Shown one piece after another: positions 30,960 to 42,471 of a stretch of DNA of 64,000 nt. Made by a program: the position numbers and the translations under genes. Positions within the stretch are counted from its first letter, which is position 1. Each line of letters opens with the position of its first letter. The stretch comes from Parelaphostrongylus tenuis (lineage: Eukaryota > Nematoda > Chromadorea > Rhabditida > Metastrongylidae): positions 124,001-188,000 of the forward strand of contig JAHQIW010002017.1 in the NCBI GenBank assembly GCA_019055375.1. The letters are read 5' to 3'. Under the pieces are notes generated by a model that saw nothing but the letters and a program-made list of their open reading frames with translations, ran no database searches and had not been told where the DNA came from.

Positions 30960-33900
30960 TCAAATGCGAGCAAAGTTTTTAGCTATGATGCGATAAAGGA
31001 GACAAAGGTTCAAAAGTTGTTTGAAAATGAGCTCGACATGAAGAGAAGGACGAAAAAAAAGAGGCAGAGTGCACAACCTTTGATGTGGATTAGAACATTC
31101 CGTAAATAATGGCGGACATATTTCTCAGCAGTGTTTTGCAAATCATGTTAAAAAATACTTGTTCCTGACAAGGTTTTAGCTTATGAAGGACTAAAAGTAT
31201 TGCAAAAAAATTGCAAAGCAATAAGAACACTATGCCTGATCATTTTTAGCACGCACACGCTAATAAAATTAATTCTATCGGTTTCTTATTTATCTAATGT
31301 TCTCAATACAACGCTAATATTTTCCTATGTTGAGCTATTGCTTGAAGATGCTTATTCAAACTGAATTTTGGTACGGGTCGCGACTAAACAAGCTGTTCTA
31401 AGAAGCAACAAATGGAGCGATCTTAAGGAGGGTATCAGTGGACTCTGGAAATAAGAAAGACAACCGAAGGCGAGCGAAGACGTAAAACATCCTTTTTCAT
31501 AGAGAAATTATATTCAAAACAAGGAGTTTTTGAAGGAGTTGAGCACGTTTTTTCTTGTCAAAGTTGCTAATTACTATTAAGTGACAAATTGATATCAAAT
31601 TCTGTTTTATTACATATGTGAGTCAAGTTGAGAAGAATGCTAATATAGTGTAAAACAGCCAATTTTAGTCACCTCTGACGCGTTTTCACAATCAACGGTA
31701 GCAACCTTACAGTGTTACAGTTCACTGATAATTTAACCAAAGCATCATGTAAAAATTCCACTGAATGCTGGTGAATTCACATTTTAATTTAAATGAAGAA
31801 TCAATGGACCGGTCGATTAGTCATACTTTATCGCGAACTGACTTATGAATAGCACTGTTTTTTAGAGAACAAGTTGGGTTTTTCCTTGTCGAACGTCACG
31901 GCCCTCACATGTGCCCTTCCTTCCACTCTTACCTAGAAGTTGAACTTCATATCTAAACTATAACTAACTGTGTTATAATGATTTCTTGGAATACTGAATG
32001 CGTTGAAAAATGGAAACAAAAAATACTGCTAATGTATGTAGCGCAATGGTTCAAAGTGCTGTGCATTAGACACTTAATCCACACTTGGTTCGATTACGCG
32101 ACACATTTCTCCAAGTTTTCATTAGTCTTCGTGGTTAGTATAATGTTACCGAGCTTGCCTGGGATAATAGTAGTACTGACCTAGTTTATTAGTAGGCCAT
32201 CGTATTTCTTAGTAAAGGCTAGGCATGTTCTCAATTACTGTGATAATACTGGCAGAGTCCAAAGACATGGTGAATCCGTCAGGTTTTGATCGACCTCGAT
32301 TATTTTTCCAAGTACTCCGCAATAACTAATCACGCTTTTGCCGTAGCAAATATTTGATTTTGCGGGTAGATTACAAGGTATTCAAGCTGATTATGAGGTA
32401 GTCAAGCTAGAGCAAGATTCCATCTCATTATTTAGGTACTTAGACGTTTACATCATAGCAAGGAATGCTGAATCACTCAGGTTAACGAGAAAATGACGTC
32501 GAACAAACAAGAGTTCTGCAATCATCGAAAATCTACATCTAGGTATTCTACTGTATAGTAATACAGGCAAGCAGGCAAATGTGCAATTGTAGGAATTGTG
32601 ACTGGCCTTAAGGCATGATAAATAATTAGCGTAACAAAGTGGAAAGGCGGTTCAAGTAAAATAGGTGATCCATTTAATAACAGGGATGACATCTCATCAA
32701 TGATCCAAAGTTGATCTGCATGCTCACTCTGTGTTGATCCTCTGTCCTAATGACCAGGCAAGATTATCAACGTCTTCAACTTTTTTATCTTAGAGATCCA
32801 ACATGTTAAGATGCTGATAAATCGATTCCTAGCCCACGTTTCTCAGATTAACTTGAGTCTTGCTCTACTATTTATCCTTCAAAACGCTCTAAAGACTGCA
32901 AAAAATGTTTGACTAGAAGAGTATTTTGATGTTTCGAATAAAATTCAATGCTTTATTCTGACTGCGACAAAAATTCTATAAATTTCCGCCTTCGATGTTG
33001 ATGAACATTGAATCGTGATCATAACAACGAATTCGGCAACCACTAATGTGTAGCAAGAGATCGGAAAAGGTCGGAAAACTCACCAACATCCTTGTACTTT
33101 GGGTGTGTAGCAGAGGTGAGCAGATAGAAAAAAATTCAGTTGGGAATAGTTTGCGTGGAAGCTCGGAACGAGTAAGGACAACACTTGGTTGAACACCGTC
33201 AATTATACATCGATTCTGGTGTTATGGAATGCTGCCGAAAAGCGGAACCCGATTAAGACGGGTAAATAACCGTTGGCAGTGACATAGCGAAATAGTCAAA
33301 TAAGCGCTAACTCTAATATGGGGAAGGATCGAAAGTGAAAGGAGATTATAACGCGCTATGCCACCATTCCTTTCCGTCTTTTTTGCCAAGTACGCAGCAC
33401 TTCAATAAAAATCCCAAGTGCACTCACAAATGGCTCAAAGACTCTTAGCACCAACACCTTCTGAATACTTCAAATTAGATAATTTTTTCTTGATGGAAAA
33501 TAAGCGACGGAACTTTTCAGAGGTCTTTTGAGATCTGAACCGTTCACGGCATTCTTAGTTCGTTATAAGGGTAGCAAAGAAATTGTTCAACACAATTTCT
33601 TGTTGATTTCTCATATTCGAGATAACGAGAGTGCATGTGATTTTGCTGAACAGAACATGTATGTTCGGCTAACCCGTTGGCTGCAATTGCAGTATGTTGT
33701 GAATGCAATACATTTTTTCTACGCCTATTACATCGAACACCTTTGAGATCTCAAGTCACCTAGAATTAGAGACTTAATTTGGAAAACCTACAAACACCTT
33801 GGTCATAAGTCCGACTTTGTGACCTTTTGATTTTCCAGAAATCCTCAACTTTTTGCATTATCACTTAGCTGTTAGAACTCTAAAAGAGTAGTTCTTCGGC

Positions 33901-34260
33901 AGTGGCGAAAACTCATTCCAGACAACATAAGTATCTGAGAAAGTGGTCAATAAAGCTGAGTGGCTTGCTGGGAGTTTAGAGTTAAGAAATGTTCTGGATG
34001 CACTCATAACCAGCGGAAGTTCGGCCAATTTCACGCCCTCGAAACGATATCGATATTCGTAAAACGGCTAGACGCTGTGGTTTTTCGTTTTAATAATGCA
34101 GTTACAAAAAGAATAATGAGTATCCACTAAGCTCTTTGGAACTTAGATCAACTGCATTAAATGTATTCACTTTGGTTATCTTATAGTAATGGTGGGCTCC
34201 AATTAACCCAATTCATATTAGCCTTGGTAGGCCTTAATTTTTTTTGTTTTATATACTCTT
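30960..34260. other. Long interval without a recognised gene
   Basis: AT-rich. A weak PLE-like frame (FRYLDVYIIARN) is near 32435-32475. Otherwise short ORFs without splice or family support. Confidence 0.35.
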
Positions 34261-34269
34261 ATGAGAATT

Positions 34270-34357
34270 GAGTGGTGGTCAAAAACACGACCTCAGGCGG
34301 AAGTCGAACCCGCGTTTCATCCATACCGAGGACTCGTGCTACCACTACGCCACCGAT
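34270..34357 (-). repeat. tRNA-like repeat family T, copy 1
   Basis: Minus strand: GGTGGCGTAGTGGTAGCACG (A-box-like), a variable arm with cctcggtatggatg, cgggttcgacttccgcctga (B-box-like) and a tail gtgtttttgaccaccactca. Same plan as copies at 34.45, 35.63, 37.19, 38.16, 44.88 and 53.62 kb. Confidence 0.7.
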
Positions 34358-34445
34358 TTTATTTGAGACACTCTTATTTTCAATTTTCAGGAAATCTCTT
34401 GCTTTACTGTTTTTCCGCAGTGCTTTCAAACCAAATATACATCTT

Positions 34446-34532
34446 GAGTTGGGAGGCGAAATGTCGACCTCAGACGGGAGCCTAACCCGTGTTTCACCCA
34501 CCCATACCGGAGGCGCGTGGTCCTCAAGGCTT
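34446..34532 (-). repeat. tRNA-like repeat family T, copy 2
   Basis: Minus strand: ccttgaggaccacgcgcctc, ggtatgggtgggtgaaac, acgggttaggctcccgtctg, aggtcgacatttcgcc. It lies 90 bp from copy 1 in the same orientation; the tail is less complete. Confidence 0.6.
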
Positions 34533-34539
34533 TTTGTTA

Positions 34540-35620
34540 TTTTCTTGGCCGGAATGTAACCGTTGGTGGTTTTTGTGCCATGCCTTGGCATATACATGTT
34601 ATTCTGAATAAAGATGACAAATTGGTCTTGTAGGTGACCGTATTAAGTGTGAGATAAGGTAATGGTAAACCTTCTCAATACCTGCTCTTAACTATGATCA
34701 ACTTTTTGGTTTATAATAAATGTATATGGTAAATGAAAGTCGGCATTGGAGATGTTTTCGTTTGTGCACTACAATTGTCTTACTATCAGCTTAACCAAAC
34801 TCTTCAACTAGTTGGCAACAACGGTATTCTGGTTCTTTAATAGAATATTATAAGGATCTTGTAATACCGTGGCTCAAGCTTGCCAGCAGACGAGAGCAAA
34901 AAATACTCAAAACTCATCCAGATTCGTATGAAACATTGAATTTTAATGATTTGATTGGTTAAACTGAATAGAAGGAAAATAACCAAAATAAATATTGATC
35001 TTTTTTCACCATTCAATACATTTCTGCAAATATTGCTGATATGATACCACCCAAGGAAGTTGTTTGAGATTTCAAAAGCTCTCTTCGAAAAAAAGAAAAA
35101 ATTTATACATACTCATCAAGCAAGGTCTTATCCTCTAAAGAATGCCCGAGGCAAAAGAGGTGCTCGTAATGTCCTTATTTCAAGTTGCCCATGCTTATTT
35201 GATGATCCGAATATAGTTTTGCAACGGAGTTAATTATGAAACTCTTGGAAAATGTAATTGATCCTTCACAACGTTTTAAAAACAGGTTGCAATTCTAGCA
35301 ACTTGGGCTAAATTTCAATAGCAATGTTACCCTTTGTGGCAAATTATGCCTCCTCACGATTCTTAAAGCTTTCGTTAGCATTGTTTCGGTATAATATTGA
35401 AACCTGTTTATGCGATTTGTTCAATAAATCATCAAATTTTTCGCATATGTTTAATTTAGAATTACACCTAATAAATATGCAAATCAAAATTGACCACCGA
35501 CGATGCTTCTTCAGAAGGGATCGATTAGAAGTAAAGTTCTTTTTGTTTCTGAATAAAAATTCTTTCGGTGGAATTAAATTTATTCAACCGTTTTAGTGGT
35601 GGTAAGATTTCATAGATATA
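34540..35620. other. No recognised feature
   Basis: AT-rich, short ORFs only. Confidence 0.4.
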
Positions 35621-35627
35621 CCCAGTT

Positions 35628-35733
35628 ATGTGAGTGATGTGCAAAACTATCGCCTCACGTCAGACGGGACTCGAACCCATAGCTCACTCTACCCAAGATT
35701 GCGTGCTGTAACCCGTTGCACTACTGAAGCCTA
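35628..35733 (-). repeat. tRNA-like repeat family T, copy 3
   Basis: Minus strand: aggcttcagtagtgcaacgg, gttacagcacgcaatcttgg, gggttcgagtcccgtctgac (excellent B box), then gcgatagttttgcacatcac. Looks like a tRNA gene body, but the acceptor stem does not close convincingly and a family tail follows. Confidence 0.7.
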
Positions 35734-35869
35734 TGTAATTTCTAAACCATATTTATAGATAACCTATGCAAAAATGAGGAAAAATGGAGAAGAAAAGAAA
35801 TGAAACGGCCTCAAACAATTCAAAGCACTAGCCTTAACTGATTGTCTGACCGCCTCTGATAAGCAAAAA

Positions 35870-36110
35870 ATCATATAATATGCCCTAACGATTGAGACAG
35901 TGATAGCATGAGTTCGAGTGCAATATACCCAACCTCTTGCAATGCATGCGGGACGAATACATCGGAAAGCGAGTAGACCATTCTGTATCCGTATAGGAGC
36001 GCAGCTTGTTGTAAACTTCAAGCCAAACAAGGCACTCCAAAAGGCACGCATAGAGAACAAATACAGGATGTTATAGTTAGTTAACTTGCACATAAATCCT
36101 GACCATCTGC
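35870..36110 (+). pseudogene. Penelope-like element GIY-YIG fragment
   Basis: Frames read SSAIYPTSCNACG, then after a frameshift EYIGKASRPFCIRIGAQL, then a KALQKARIENKYR-like stretch. This parallels DDCISVGAVYLT...KYMGETGRPLYARL of the 20.0-kb copy. Only the endonuclease region is present. Confidence 0.6.
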
Positions 36111-36114
36111 GAGA

Positions 36115-36960
36115 ATTGCTTTGCATCTTTTTGAATGACTGCCAAAAATCGTAGAAAGAACCTCATGAAGGACGTCTCCCTATCACGCGTGACCTGGTAC
36201 CATATCTTCACCCGATTTTTTTCCGATCTGAACCAGTTATATTCCTACGCCATGCAAGACTCTTCAAGGCTTCTCTCCAATGAATAATTGGAACAATTAT
36301 CGTGACTGCTTGAATTTCACAGTCTTTCTCATTTCAAAGTAATTAACTTCTTTTCAAGCATCACCACCGTTTATTGAATAACAAATATCTATTATGTAAT
36401 ATATCAACCGTCCTTTCATTTGTCACCAAAGACATTCAAACGATAGCATATTGGTAATATAAGTTCGGACTGAAGAGGAACTTAAAATAATCTGTAACGC
36501 ACTCAAAATCGTTTGAATTGCTCTTCCGAATCTTCGAAACTGACATGCTAACGGTCATCTCTTTCGTTTTCTAAAGATCGAGAAGATGTCAGTCTGTTAG
36601 CCGAATATAGTCCTATGCTCCCTCCGTGTGAGATGCAAAATCTGAAGAAATATGTTTCCTGATCTTCAGGTGTGAATGGTTACCCATGTTCTCAGTCGGA
36701 AAATCACCTAAGGAAAGCAGTTCCAGGAATGTTCTCACAAAACAAATAACCTTTGTTTGTCTACTGCAGCTCACCAGCGCAGCATAGTTGTTACAGAAGT
36801 AGTATAATTCGTACAAAAAAGAAGTGATGGAAAACATTATGAAAACTTGGTGTGACGAAGGCAACCATAATTTCTTGGTAAAAGACATTCCTTAACCTCG
36901 ACATTGCCATTGTACTTTTCTGAATAATTGAGATAACAGGAAGATGGTAAATAAACCTTA
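36115..36960. other. No recognised feature
   Basis: Short ORFs only. Confidence 0.35.
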
Positions 36961-36962
36961 TT

Positions 36963-37000
36963 TCGCCAGCGTTTTGACCTCTCGGTCTTTTTCAGAGCTG
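36963..37000 (-). ncRNA. Hammerhead-like motif (solo PLE terminal repeat)
   Basis: Minus strand: CAGCTCTGAAAAAGACCGAG, then AGGTCAAAACGCTGGCGA. Core CUGAAAA (G to A), a perfect helix II GACC/GGUC with GAGA loop, AAAAC in place of GAAAC, and GCT at the cleavage position. The helix is good but two core positions are off. Confidence 0.4.
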
Positions 37001-37188
37001 ATAAATTGAGTTCACTGCCCCCAGGTGCGTTTTTGCATTGTAGACCTTCTTTGGTGTTCAAGTTGAATCTTCTGCCGTGGAACACCGCACGAATGGATAA
37101 ACAAACACGGTGAAACACATCCATATTTTTTTCGAGAAGTACTGGTGAAACAAAGATATTTTATTAATACAGTATTGAATGATTTGAA

Positions 37189-37277
37189 GTGTTACGCAAA
37201 ACTTCGCACCTCAGACGGAAATCGAACCAGTATTCACCCTTTCGGGTGTTTGCTAACCAATCGTACTAGTGGGGCTC
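37189..37277 (-). repeat. tRNA-like repeat family T, copy 4
   Basis: Minus strand: ccccactagtacgattggtt, agcaaacacccgaaagggtg (a clean anticodon-arm-like hairpin), actggttcgatttccgtctg, aggtgcgaagttttgcgtaa. Same plan as other T copies. Confidence 0.65.
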
Positions 37278-37444
37278 CTGTTCTGCTGCCATCCTTTTTG
37301 ACACAAACAATCGCTTTGTCAGCAACCAACCGTCAAACGATTAGGCCTCGTCAGCACATATAGACATTGAAACTAGTTAGCTCCAAAAATATCGGATATA
37401 CGTAATCAACAACAATCCTTTATCTAACACGTTGACAACGATCT

Positions 37445-37500
37445 GAGCTGTTATTAGGTCAGACCGCACGCCGCGTGTACGGCGGGGCCGCGCGGCAGGA
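37445..37500. other. GC-rich patch
   Basis: cgcacgccgcgtgtacggcg then gggccgcgcggcagg stands out in an AT-rich region. A related patch (ccgccgcgcttaccgcgcgg) is at 38049-38075. No function assigned. Confidence 0.3.
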
Positions 37501-38163
37501 ATCTTTATCATCACGCCTTGCAATGGAAATATGGGAATTTGCTTGGTAATCTGAGGCACTGAGGGAAGATCGTCGTGATTAAATGATGAAATGTAGCAGA
37601 AGAGACCTCTATAGAAATTTTATAGTTAAGAGAATGCCCATGTATCGAAAAATCGTCTATTTTTCAGGGGGGAAAGCACATTGTTGCGGAAGGGAACATA
37701 TTTCCAGCTGTTATGTAATTCCGTATCTTTCTCTTCTGTGGTTTTATAGTCATTCGATAGCCTGAGAAATGCCTATTCTCCCACTAAGTTTGCTTCGTAA
37801 AATTACTTGTATTTCACTATCTGCTAACGAAAAAAAGCTAACGTTTACAGGCAAAGATCGTTTTAGTGAGTATCTGCCATTTTTCTCGAGATTCGACGTT
37901 TTAGGGGAAAGCATCGCCATTGTTTTTGCTACAGATACTTTTATCGATGTCTCTTCTATCATATTTTATCATCTGTTGGCCACGAAATTCCCTTTAGTGA
38001 CAATAATAATCCACATTTGATTAGAAAACTACCACAACACCATTGTATCCGCCGCGCTTACCGCGCGGCGGCGTCGCGTGTCGTGTAGGATTTCATTGAC
38101 GAGTTAAACCCTCTTTCAGCGATGGTGTTATATTATAACTATAGCAGAAATAGCGTTAACAGA

Positions 38164-38262
38164 AGAGGCGCTTCAGTAGTGCAACTAGTCAGCACGTACT
38201 ACAATAAAGGGTGAAATGCAGGTTCGATTCCCATGTGAGCAACGTTTTGCATACCACTCTAA
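38164..38262 (+). repeat. tRNA-like repeat family T, copy 5
   Basis: gaggcgcttcagtagtgcaa, ctagtcagcacgtactacaa, aaatgcaggttcgattccca, gtgagcaacgttttgcatac, cactctaaat. The left inverted end is missing; the right end (ataccactct) is kept. Confidence 0.7.
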
Positions 38263-38282
38263 ATCATGTGATATATAAATAT

Positions 38283-38888
38283 TAGGTCGTTCCATAATTT
38301 TGGCACTAGAGCAACAAACACCAAATTCATTGACCAGAAGCATTTAAAATTGCAAGACTCTGATATGGTTTGAATGCGCATTTTCTTGCAAACATTTTGG
38401 TATACAATTTCCCTATACTTGCTCAGATGGAGCTCTCTGGGTAACAGCTTTTCTTGTTATCCATGCACGAATGGCCCGTAGAGAAAAACGCTAGTGAAGC
38501 GGCGCAAGATTAATGGAGCTTCCTGTGGACGACCTGAGCGCGAGTGATCCTCCAGACTGTTCCCTCCAGCTTTGAACTTCCTGAATCACCTCCTAGCCGT
38601 CCTTTCTACAACCGTAACGTCGCGCTAAGCTTCATCAATCTTGTGCGCCACTTTACTAGCATTTTCTCCTACGCGCCATTCGTGTACGAGTAGCAAACGA
38701 ATTTGTTCTCAAGACAGCTTCATTTTGAAGCAAGTACAGGCAAGTTGTATACCAAAATATTTGCAAGAGAATACGCAATCAAATATTATCATAAATATTA
38801 AGTATTAAATAAAATATTAGCAAGAAAATACGCAGTTAAACGATACCAAAATCATGCATTCAATTACTTTTGGTTAGGCAAAGATCGA
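38283..38888. mobile_element. Fold-back mariner derivative, copy 3
   Basis: Left end TTAGGTCGTTCCATAATTTTGGCA. The left arm (to ~38530) and right arm (~38610-38870) are inverted copies of the mariner N-terminal region (gcaaacattttggtatacaa; gcgcaagattaatggagctt). The right arm includes a small internal duplication of its atattagcaagaaaatacgc segment and has lost its outer repeat. Confidence 0.7.
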
Positions 38889-38889
38889 C

Positions 38890-39535
38890 AAGCTATGCTT
38901 TTTTCTCAGATGCTAGCAAAATCTCACCATCAGTTAGCGATAGAAATTGGATATCAACTTGCTAAATGAAGTTTAGCGTTTATAGAGATGTATACGCATT
39001 TTTGTCAAGTGCGGAAACTTCATGCTTCCAGTTTTAAGTTCTAAACTCAGAAATGGCTTGACATTGTGCAAGATAGAAATCAAAGTGGCTTCGCTAGGCC
39101 ATAAAATCCACTTTAATTAATATTTAGTAGTTGGAAAAATAAGGCATGGACAGTTTAGATCTTCTGTCTCTCTTATAATTCCTGTTCGACTTATCAAACC
39201 ATAATGTGGCGTGACGCCACACATTGTCTATTTCCACTATCAAATCGATAGCACCCACTATCCATCACCCGTATTCCGGACATTTCATCACCGCTAAATC
39301 CGTTAACGACTTCTGTTCCTAGTGTTTTCTTTCTCAAACTTCCACACTTTCCATGATAATTCGCTCCGTAATGACGTTTTATACACTTTTACGATAGTAA
39401 TTAACAGTCATTATCAAGACCAACTATCGGTCAACCTCGGTATTGATCGAACAATACAGAGTATTTCCTTTCAAGGTGATCCAAGATGCCTTATAATAGT
39501 GTGCCTTGAGTACAGTAGTGATCTAGTACAATGGA
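38890..39535. other. No recognised feature
   Basis: Short ORFs only. Confidence 0.35.
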
Positions 39536-39540
39536 AGTAG

Positions 39541-39700
39541 GATGGCTGACGTTTCGACAAATTTCGCTTTTTTCAAGGCCTAGAAAGGTCCTATTCAACT
39601 CCAATCTACCAAGTTAAATACCCTCATGACCCCGGCAGAAAGGCGTAATAAACAAATCTTTAGAAACACTATTATTAACAACCTTTGATCTACTAAACAA
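39541..39700 (-). repeat. Solo PLE terminal repeat with decayed hammerhead
   Basis: Minus strand: tttctaaagatttgtttatt at the 5' side, then cctttctaggccTTGAAAAA, AGCGAAATTTGTC, GAAACGTCAGCC. GAAAC and GTC are intact; the CUGA core is TTGA. Related to the PLE repeats at 17.7 and 20.5 kb. Confidence 0.45.
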
Positions 39701-39947
39701 GGTAGCTGTATTTGTTAACAGCTGCATCAATACTTAGCTTTTCATAAGGAAATCTTCAAAAGTTTTCAGGTATTTTCTGGATTGGTTTCGAATGAATGCA
39801 TGTCATTCTGAAGGATACACATTTTCTAAGCCTTGACATGACTATTGAAAAATATTTCACAAATTGTCCTTTTCTTTGAATAGGACTCGCACGAGGTTGC
39901 TATTCCTCCTCTCAAGTTCAATGGATAACGTTCCATATTTTTTGTTT

Positions 39948-40440
39948 CGAGTGTTTTCTTAAGACCACAGCTCAAATTTCATTATGCCTGGTAATCATTA
40001 TTTGAGCCACGCATGTCAGTGGTCTGTTAATGAGGGCTGACTTATAGAGCCCGATACACGTGTTTCGATCTTGCGATCTCGTCAGTCGGGCAGTTGCCCT
40101 CTCTCGTCTTTTGCTAATCTCTGTGGGTGCTCCAGTCCCCACAATAAGAGTTAGCGACGACGTACGATTTACACTCTATGTCCGGTAAAAAACTGTACAA
40201 CACTCTGTGTTTGGTGAGTTTTTTACCGGACATAGAGTGTAAATCGTACGTCGTCGCTAACTCTTATTGTGGGGACTGGAGCACCCACAGAGATTAGCAA
40301 AAGACGAGAGAGGGCAACTGCCCGACTGACGAGATCGCAAGATCGAAACACGTGTATCGGGCTCCATAAGTCAGCCCTCATTAACAGACCACTGACATGC
40401 GTGGCTCAAATAATGATTACCAGGATAACGCTTCGTCAAT
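39948..40440. repeat. Repeat family D, near-perfect 207-bp palindrome
   Basis: Arms 39987-40193 and 40218-40424 are inverted copies differing at one base as read (ttatAgagcc versus ttatGgagcc), around a 24-base loop. The arm carries the family D modules: gtggtctgttaa, gatacacgtgtttcgatctt, tcgtcagtcgggcagttgcc and acgtacgatttacactct. No coding capacity. Confidence 0.85.
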
Positions 40441-40624
40441 TTGACCTTCGTCACAGTCTGGACATACTATATCATACCATAACTATATACACAGTTGATA
40501 TTTCGTATATGTAGCAAAAATCAATATGTGTAAATGCGCCACCTAAACAACAATATGGGAGAGGTCACCGAAGTGCTGTGACACAGTGTGAAAAATAAAC
40601 CTTACAGGCTAGGAACTGAATCTA

Positions 40625-41005
40625 AGATTAGGCGATTTATGATTTGTTATATTCTCACACTGTTCCCTCTATTTGGTCGTGAACTCTTGCGGTCCATTCA
40701 CAAAGGCATCGTGAGTTTTTCGCGCCGGCGTTTTTGGTTCCTTCTCCAGGACTCCAACTACCACTTCAAAGTCCTCACTGCTATGCCTTTCTGTCCTATG
40801 CGTACCCAAAGGTGTACTTATCCGACTTTTCGACTTTTTATCTGAATATTCTCTAATGTGAACCCAAAGTGGTCCACTCGTTTCGTTTATGATCTCATCA
40901 CGTCATGTGTGCAAGAGGTCACCTAGATCCTTACCATTGAGGCATATTGCGCAGTCATAATGCTAGGTCATATAGGCGGCCGAACCAACCGGTGACGTAG
41001 TGCGC
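40625..41005 (-). pseudogene. Penelope-like element GIY-YIG and C-terminal region
   Basis: The minus strand encodes CAICLNGKDLGD (~40948-40910), DEIINETSGPLWVHI (~40890-40855; family DEYIGETGRPLWVRI) and, after a frameshift, THRTERHSSEDFEVVVGVLE followed by KEPKTPARKTHDAF (~40810-40690). The C-terminus matches AQEQKRSAQNILEAC of the 20.2-kb copy. The reverse transcriptase is not present. Confidence 0.7.
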
Positions 41006-41009
41006 TGGG

Positions 41010-42470
41010 TAAATCTGTGTAATTCTTCAGAGTTTCCTAGATCACTGGTTTTTAAAAACCTTTTGATTTTTTCTCTATTTATGTCGTTCATTTCGAAATT
41101 TGCTATGATGTATTCCAGTGCTTTTCAAGTGAATTATCTGCTACAGCATGATATCTTACCGTTAACGTCCGTCTTTATTCCATGATTTGATTTAAGAACT
41201 TTTTCCTAGTCTATTAAAATTTTGATCATGAAGATTCGATGTCGTCATGAGCATAGTTTTTTTTTTTTTTGTTTTACTTATCCTCAGTCTTCGACTCATG
41301 GCATAAAAGCGGAGAATCACAATTTAGATATGTTTTCGAAGGTGATTGGACTGAGTAGAATGTTCATAACACTGAAAACACTTTCAAAAAACTTAGCATA
41401 TTATTCGGTGGGCACAGTTGTCTACCATAGGTTTCCAAGACTATGAAAGGCTCAGATCGCTAACCTTGAAGAACTCACTGGGCTACGAAGTGGAAGAGTT
41501 CTCATTTTGCTTTCGACTTCAAGCTTGATGTAAACGTTTTTCTCTCCTTGATGATTTTTGATGACATAAACGGATACTAGTTGAAAGTTTTAAAATGGGA
41601 ACAGAATCAATATGCGTTTGTAGCGTTCTGTGAAAAACGTGTTTACGTCTTGGACGGTTTCCTTGTAAAAGATAAGCCATTTATTTGGGCTCTACGTATC
41701 AGGCGGCTCTTATCGTTTGGTATTAGTCATGAAAAGCTAGTAACCGCGTTTTCTTGAGTGTGAGTACCGTCAAGAACGCCATAAATCTTATCATTAATTG
41801 AAGTTTTGATGTCCGATTTGAAAAATTCTGCCATACGGAAACCGTGAAGTTTGCAAGGGCTGTTCACGTACAAAGTCCAATATTCATCCCTGTCATCGAA
41901 TCTATCAAAAACTGTTTCTGTCAGGACGGAAAGGAGTTCAACAAATATTTGACGTGTGCCACAACTTTGGTGTCACTTGAACATCGCAATATCCAATTTG
42001 ACAAAACATCTTGATAGAGCGGACTTGATCACGTGGAAATTTTCTCGTGACCATATCAAATGAAACGGTATTAAATGTTATCTCGCCTAAACTCAAATAT
42101 AAATCAACCAAAGTGTCTCAGAATTAGTAAATCTCAGTTCTGTGCATTCTCCCCAAATTTCGAGTATCCAGCATTAGAATAATTTAATTTTCAAACTGAA
42201 ATATTGCGGCTCAGATTTTTTGATAGCCAGAATGAACTTTTCTCACAATTTGAATCTTTGAAATATTGACAATTGATTCTTAAAAAAATACATATTTTCA
42301 CTGTCATAGATCCATTATAATACATTCTTGTATCGTGACTTCCATCACATCTGCTGACCTTGATTATCGATCATGTGTGTGGAATAAATCGATATGGAAA
42401 AATTGTCGAAAATCTTTTTAGAGCCAAATCAACCAAAACATCACTTTTGAAAGTGATTTTCCATAAACAG
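41010..42470. other. Upstream region of prx-5, no recognised feature
   Basis: A T-run is at 41259-41270. No promoter motif can be named. The first prx-5 coding exon has an acceptor-like cataaacag directly before its ATG, which would suit trans-splicing or a 5' intron. Confidence 0.35.
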
Positions 42471-42471
42471 A

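Noticed and set aside
32240..32580. Another PLE reverse-transcriptase fragment (FRYLDVYIIARN)
   Set aside because: Resemblance to the LPFLNVYITENG region is short, and no flanking PLE motif could be followed.
34261..34597. Overlapping ORFs of 74-112 residues on both strands
   Set aside because: They are translations of two tRNA-like repeats; repeated peptide motifs on both strands come from the repeat, not from a protein.
35628..35733. Functional tRNA gene
   Set aside because: The B box is excellent, but the acceptor stem does not pair well and the sequence belongs to a seven-member family with a shared tail.
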